DNA of 15,761 nucleotides from Bacilli bacterium (lineage in GTDB: Bacteria > Bacillota_I > Bacilli_A > RF39 > UBA660). The position numbers and the translations under genes are program-made. How positions within the stretch are numbered: the stretch's first letter is position 1; each line of letters begins with the position of its first letter. Below are positions 13,269 through 15,761 of this stretch, one piece after another. The stretch spans positions 1-15,761 of the forward strand of contig CAAGQJ010000023.1 of assembly GCA_900772095.1 (NCBI GenBank), in the 5' to 3' direction. The notes below the pieces were generated by a model that ran no database searches, was not told the DNA's origin, and saw only the letters and a program-made list of their open reading frames with translations.

Positions 13269-14438
13269 ATGAAATTTAAAAGAATATTTTTAATAGTTAT
13301 GGACTCTTTAGGAGTAGGAGAGGCCCAAGACGCTAATCTCTATGATGACGTTGGTTCAAACACTTTAGGACATATAAATCTCAAACACGAATTGTTTATC
13401 CCAAATCTAAAGAAACTAGGTTTTTTAGATACATTAACAATGCGTGAAAACAATGAAGTTGAAGCCTATTACACAATTGCAAGACCTACTAATAAAGGAA
13501 AAGACTCACTAACTGGTCATTACGAGATAGTAGGCATCAGAAATGAAGTACCATTTAAAACATTCTCAGAAAATGGTTTTCCAAGAGAATTAATTGATGA
13601 AATAGAAAAAAGAACAGGAAGACACGTTATAGGAAACAAAGCTGCCAGTGGGACAGAAATTATACAAGAATTAGGAGAAAGACAAATTCAATATGGGTCA
13701 TTAATTATCTATACTTCGTCCGACTCAGTTCTTCAGGTTGCAGCACATGAAGACATTATACCAGTCGAAACCTTATACAAATATTGTGAAATAATAAGAG
13801 AAATAACATTAAAAGATGAATGGAAAGTTGGAAGAATAATCGCAAGACCTTTCGTAGGAAACAAAGCCGGAAAATTCAAAAGAACTACTAATAGAAAAGA
13901 TTTTGCTGTAAAACCTCCTACTAAATCTATATTATGTAAAATGGCAGAAAAAAACTTAAGCGTTATCTCAATTGGAAAAATTAGTGATATATTCGATGGT
14001 GAAGGCATAACAAAAAAAGTAACTTCAGGTTCTAACAAAGAAGGAATTGATAAGCTCTTAGATATTATGGATAAAAAATTTACTGGATTATGTTTCGCAA
14101 ATTTAAATGACTTTGATACCTTGTATGGACACAGAAGAGATGTAGAAGGATATGCCAACGCCATAGAAGAATTAGACGTAGAATTGCCCATCTTATTAAA
14201 TAAATTAAATAATGATGATTTATTAATTTTAACTGCTGACCACGGCAATGACCCAACCTTTAAAGGAACCGACCATACCAGGGAAAATGTACCTGTTATA
14301 ATGTACAGCAGAGTTTTTAGAAATCAAAAAAACTTACCAATAATGAATTCGTTTGCTGATATAGGCGCAACAATAGCAGATAATTTTGAAGTAGATGCAC
14401 CTATGATAGGCATTAGTTATCTTAGTAAATTAGAGTAG
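13269..14438 (+). CDS. deoB: Phosphopentomutase
   Basis: A 389-aa enzyme of the alkaline phosphatase superfamily that interconverts (deoxy)ribose 1- and 5-phosphate, linking nucleoside salvage to the pentose phosphate pool. MDSLGVGEAQDA (metal Asp12), the SLTGHYEIVG block with the phospho-accepting Thr82, GNKAASGTEII, YTSSDSVLQVAAHE, ARPFVG, and the metal-binding ADHGNDPTFKGTDHTRE (Asp324, His325) are all intact. Its length is the family norm. The SD AGGAGG overlaps the xerD stop codon, so the two are cotranscribed. It supplies ribose 5-phosphate, the substrate of the PRPP synthetase encoded elsewhere in this window. Confidence 0.97.
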   Translation: MKFKRIFLIVMDSLGVGEAQDANLYDDVGSNTLGHINLKHELFIPNLKKLGFLDTLTMRENNEVEAYYTIARPTNKGKDSLTGHYEIVGIRNEVPFKTFSENGFPRELIDEIEKRTGRHVIGNKAASGTEIIQELGERQIQYGSLIIYTSSDSVLQVAAHEDIIPVETLYKYCEIIREITLKDEWKVGRIIARPFVGNKAGKFKRTTNRKDFAVKPPTKSILCKMAEKNLSVISIGKISDIFDGEGITKKVTSGSNKEGIDKLLDIMDKKFTGLCFANLNDFDTLYGHRRDVEGYANAIEELDVELPILLNKLNNDDLLILTADHGNDPTFKGTDHTRENVPVIMYSRVFRNQKNLPIMNSFADIGATIADNFEVDAPMIGISYLSKLE

Positions 14439-14445
14439 GTGAGAT

Positions 14446-14880
14446 ATGAAAAAAATATTATTGATTTTAATATGTTTAATAGTAATCTTCTTTACCGGTT
14501 GTAGCAATTATACAGTTATGCCAATCTCTGATTATTCAATAAATGATACTGCAAATATGGATAATCTAAATATAAAACTAATAAAAGCCTCATGGACAGA
14601 AAACAAAGAATTAGAACTAGTATTTGAAATAGAAAACAAAAGAAAAGATACAATTACTGTAGTCCCTGATGAATATTTTAAATTATATGACATAAATATG
14701 GTTCAAATTCCCAATACCTATGCTGGAGGCTCTACAATAATAAAAAAGAATGAAAAAAGCACAGTAACACTATGTTACAAAGTTTCTGAAAAGAAACTAT
14801 ATGAAATCTATTTTTATTCTGGAATGATAGATAATAATATTAAGTTTACTATTACTGATAACGACATTAGTAATTTGTAA
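14446..14880 (+). CDS. Small lipoprotein with DUF4352-like domain
   Basis: A 144-aa secreted lipoprotein. A short KK N-terminus, a hydrophobic core and FFTGC form a type II signal peptide with lipidated Cys19 (Phe at -3 is a little unusual). The mature part has an immunoglobulin-like strand pattern: NLNIKLIKASWTENKELELVFEIENKRKDTITVVPDEYFKLYD, then a KNEKSTVTLCYKV block. This is the pattern of DUF4352/DUF5067-type extracellular domains, which mediate surface interactions; no catalytic residues are seen. GTGAG precedes ATG 14446, 7 bases after the deoB stop, so it is probably the third gene of the xerD-deoB unit. The fold assignment is by pattern only. Confidence 0.7.
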   Translation: MKKILLILICLIVIFFTGCSNYTVMPISDYSINDTANMDNLNIKLIKASWTENKELELVFEIENKRKDTITVVPDEYFKLYDINMVQIPNTYAGGSTIIKKNEKSTVTLCYKVSEKKLYEIYFYSGMIDNNIKFTITDNDISNL

Positions 14881-14905
14881 TAAAAATTTATAGGAGGTTT
14901 TAAAA

Positions 14906-15424
14906 ATGAACGGTGAACAAAAAAAGAAAACAAAGGAGTACTATGGTTTAATACATACATATAAATGTAAATTGTATGAGATTAATACTAAATTGAAGTA
15001 TTTCAGTACAAATTGTAAAAACTCAATCCAAATTGAGGAATTAAAAAAAATCAGAGAAGAAATTAATATGAAACTAAAAGAAATGAAATTAAGTGATTAT
15101 ATCAATTGTACTTGCGAAATATGTCTTGATTTTGGAGTTTGTAACTCATTTGAAAAAACAGACACCAAAGTAAGAAGATTTAAATGCTTAGATTGTGGCA
15201 AAATAATAGAATTTAGTCCTAATGATGAAGCAATCACTTCGTTTATTGAAAAAAGAAGTATTATTCCTTCAGACAGTGTTTCAAGCAATGATGATTGTAG
15301 AGAATATTTTAATGATATAATGAACCCAATAATTTCAACAGAAACAGCAAAAACAAATGCTGTTAATAGGTACAGATACAGAAGCAAAAACTATGATTAT
15401 AAAGAAAAAAAGATACCAAATTAA
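14906..15424 (+). CDS. Hypothetical zinc-ribbon-like protein
   Basis: A 172-aa soluble protein I do not recognise. Residues 1-~68 are basic and helical (a probable short coiled coil, with EELKKIREEINMKLKEMKL). A cysteine cluster follows: CTCEICLDFGVC (69-80) and, after about 14 residues, FKCLDCGKIIEF. The CxxC...CxxC spacing resembles a treble-clef or zinc-ribbon knuckle, likely structural zinc. The last ~60 residues are polar and end in a Tyr/Arg/Lys-rich tail (NRYRYRSKNYDYKEKK), which could contact nucleic acid. AGGAGG lies well placed before ATG 14906. It follows the lipoprotein by 25 bases, so cotranscription is possible. No clear terminator follows, only a T6 tract at 15440-15445. Confidence 0.72.
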   Translation: MNGEQKKKTKEYYGLIHTYKCKLYEINTKLKYFSTNCKNSIQIEELKKIREEINMKLKEMKLSDYINCTCEICLDFGVCNSFEKTDTKVRRFKCLDCGKIIEFSPNDEAITSFIEKRSIIPSDSVSSNDDCREYFNDIMNPIISTETAKTNAVNRYRYRSKNYDYKEKKIPN

Positions 15425-15444
15425 ATCTATCAAGTGGACTTTTT

Positions 15445-15453
15445 TGTTATAAT
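15445..15453 (+). promoter_or_regulatory. Possible extended -10 promoter
   Basis: TGTTATAAT (15445-15453) is a perfect extended -10, without a recognisable -35 at 17 bases. If used, the transcript starts near 15460, contains the hairpin at 15474-15492, and runs antisense to the minus-strand remnant. No good open frame with an SD follows on the plus strand before 15718. Confidence 0.3.
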
Positions 15454-15463
15454 ATGATATCTT

Positions 15464-15492
15464 ATTAAAAGAAAGGAAGAATTAATCTTCCT
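15464..15492 (-). terminator. Minus-strand terminator of the remnant ORF
   Basis: The stem AGGAAGA (15474-15480) with TCTTCCT (15486-15492), loop ATTAA, can extend past one mismatch. On the minus strand it is followed by TTTCTTTTAA. The stop codon of the minus-strand ORF (15484-15482) is in the loop, an arrangement seen for other genes here. Confidence 0.55.
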
Positions 15493-15598
15493 CTCTAATT
15501 ATTATGAAGATAGGTTCTCCATGTTTTCCTTTGCCTGGAATTAGAACGAACCCATCTTCTTTTAGTTTATAGGCTTGTTCTGGTGTAATTCTGTTCTT
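15482..15598 (-). pseudogene. Start-less 38-codon coding remnant or frameshifted small gene
   Basis: The minus strand from 15598 to 15485 encodes 38 residues, beginning KNRITPEQAYKLKEDGF and ending PIFIIIREED, then stops (15484-15482) in front of a terminator. The composition looks like a real protein: amphipathic helix, then strands. The frame has no start codon; a TAA directly precedes it (15601-15599). An ATG at 15609-15607 is in another frame, and one extra A in the short A run, or a -1 slip there, would join it to give a 42-residue protein starting MFFKKNRITPEQ. No SD precedes that ATG. It may be a decayed gene end or a small gene with an indel; I do not recognise the family. Confidence 0.45.
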
Positions 15599-15608
15599 TT
15601 AAAGAACA
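15592..15608. repeat. 17-base dyad
   Basis: TGTTCTTT-T-AAAGAACA is a perfect 8+1+8 palindrome, followed on the plus strand by five T. It could be an operator or a weak terminator (6-bp stem with a 5-base loop). It covers the upstream end of the minus-strand remnant. Confidence 0.5.
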
Positions 15609-15627
15609 TTTTTAAAAAACAAAAAAG

Positions 15628-15639
15628 TGTAAATTTACA
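15628..15639. repeat. 12-base palindrome, candidate operator
   Basis: TGTAAATTTACA is a perfect dyad of the general size of small-repressor operators. It lies about 50 bases upstream of the -10 of the gene starting at 15718. Confidence 0.4.
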
Positions 15640-15679
15640 TTATTTCTTCTTTGGATTGCGCGAAAAAATATTCAACCTA

Positions 15680-15701
15680 TGGTATGATTTTTCATAGAGT
15701 A
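15680..15701 (+). promoter_or_regulatory. Promoter region of the gene at 15718
   Basis: Two readings overlap. TGGTATGAT (15680-15688) is an extended -10 for a vegetative promoter with no good -35. CATAGAGTA (15693-15701) matches the sigma-K -10 pattern CATAnnnTA, with AC at 15675-15676 sixteen bases upstream as expected for that factor. The SD AGGAGAGTGAT (15701-15711) follows at once; if CATAGAGTA were the -10, the start would fall inside the SD, which argues for the vegetative reading. Confidence 0.4.
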
Positions 15702-15717
15702 GGAGAGTGATTATATT

Positions 15718-15761
15718 ATGGATTATAGCGGATATGAAAATTTATTTAAATGCGAATTAAA
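15718..15761 (+). CDS. Partial CDS, truncated by the window end
   Basis: ATG 15718 follows AGGAGAGTGAT at a good distance and opens a frame of 14 complete codons (MDYSGYENLFKCEL) that runs off the window. Nothing can be said of its function. Its upstream region is unusually rich in dyads and carries promoter-like elements, so the gene may be regulated. Confidence 0.7.
   Translation, partial: MDYSGYENLFKCEL

Noticed and set aside
13733..14248. Minus-strand open frame of 171 codons opposite deoB
   Set aside because: It lies wholly within deoB, whose conserved motifs are intact; composition is that of a shadow frame and there is no SD or promoter.
15097..15387. Minus-strand open frame of 96 codons opposite the zinc-ribbon-like gene
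   Set aside because: The plus-strand frame has AGGAGG, clustered cysteines and full extent; the minus-strand frame lacks an SD.
15505..15573. Plus-strand 22-codon frame starting ATGAAGATAGG
   Set aside because: No SD precedes it, it is very short, and the opposite strand carries a more protein-like frame followed by a terminator.

Overview
The window is chromosomal DNA from a low-GC (roughly 27%), AT-rich Gram-positive bacterium, most likely an endospore-forming member of the Bacillota (class Bacilli or a gut relative such as an RF39/Erysipelotrichia-type lineage). The main support is a full-length SpoIVA, together with YlxM, DnaD, HU, FtsY and a xerD-deoB pair in a Bacillus-like order. TGA is used as a stop and TGG as Trp, so the code is the standard bacterial one and not the Mycoplasma code. 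Shine-Dalgarno sites often take the extended GGTGAT form a few bases before the start. Most convincing promoters carry an extended -10 (TGnTATAAT type), and leaders are short.

Layout: (1) 1-2.3 kb, small housekeeping and membrane genes: a tRNA-Pro(UGG) on the minus strand, a DUF1003 membrane protein, a TspO/MBR protein, an isoprenyl (undecaprenyl-diphosphate) synthase and the MscL channel. (2) 2.3-3.8 kb, a strongly expressed-looking two-gene unit: an unrecognised 371-aa coiled-coil protein with a hydrophobic C-terminus, then a DUF1292 protein, closed by a perfect terminator. (3) 3.8-7.1 kb, a divergent long PRPP synthetase, then ftsY-ylxM (SRP receptor and its small HTH partner, without ffh) and a CYTH-fold protein with a large insertion. 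(4) 7.1-9.9 kb, spoIVA, a TasA-like exported protein on the minus strand, and hup (HU). (5) 9.9-14.9 kb, two compact runs: cca-dnaD-nth (tRNA CCA-adding enzyme, replication restart, base-excision repair) and xerD-deoB-lipoprotein (chromosome dimer resolution, pentose phosphate mutase, small lipoprotein). (6) 14.9-15.76 kb, a cysteine-rich zinc-ribbon-like hypothetical protein, a roughly 290-bp stretch holding a minus-strand coding remnant with its own terminator plus two DNA dyads, and the first 14 codons of another gene.

Most of the window is ordinary core genome. The parts that known families do not explain are the 371-aa coiled-coil/DUF1292 unit with its consensus promoter and 5'-terminal stem-loop, the TasA-like gene between spoIVA and hup, and the 15.43-15.72 kb interval. 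No mobile element, CRISPR array or obvious defence system is visible.
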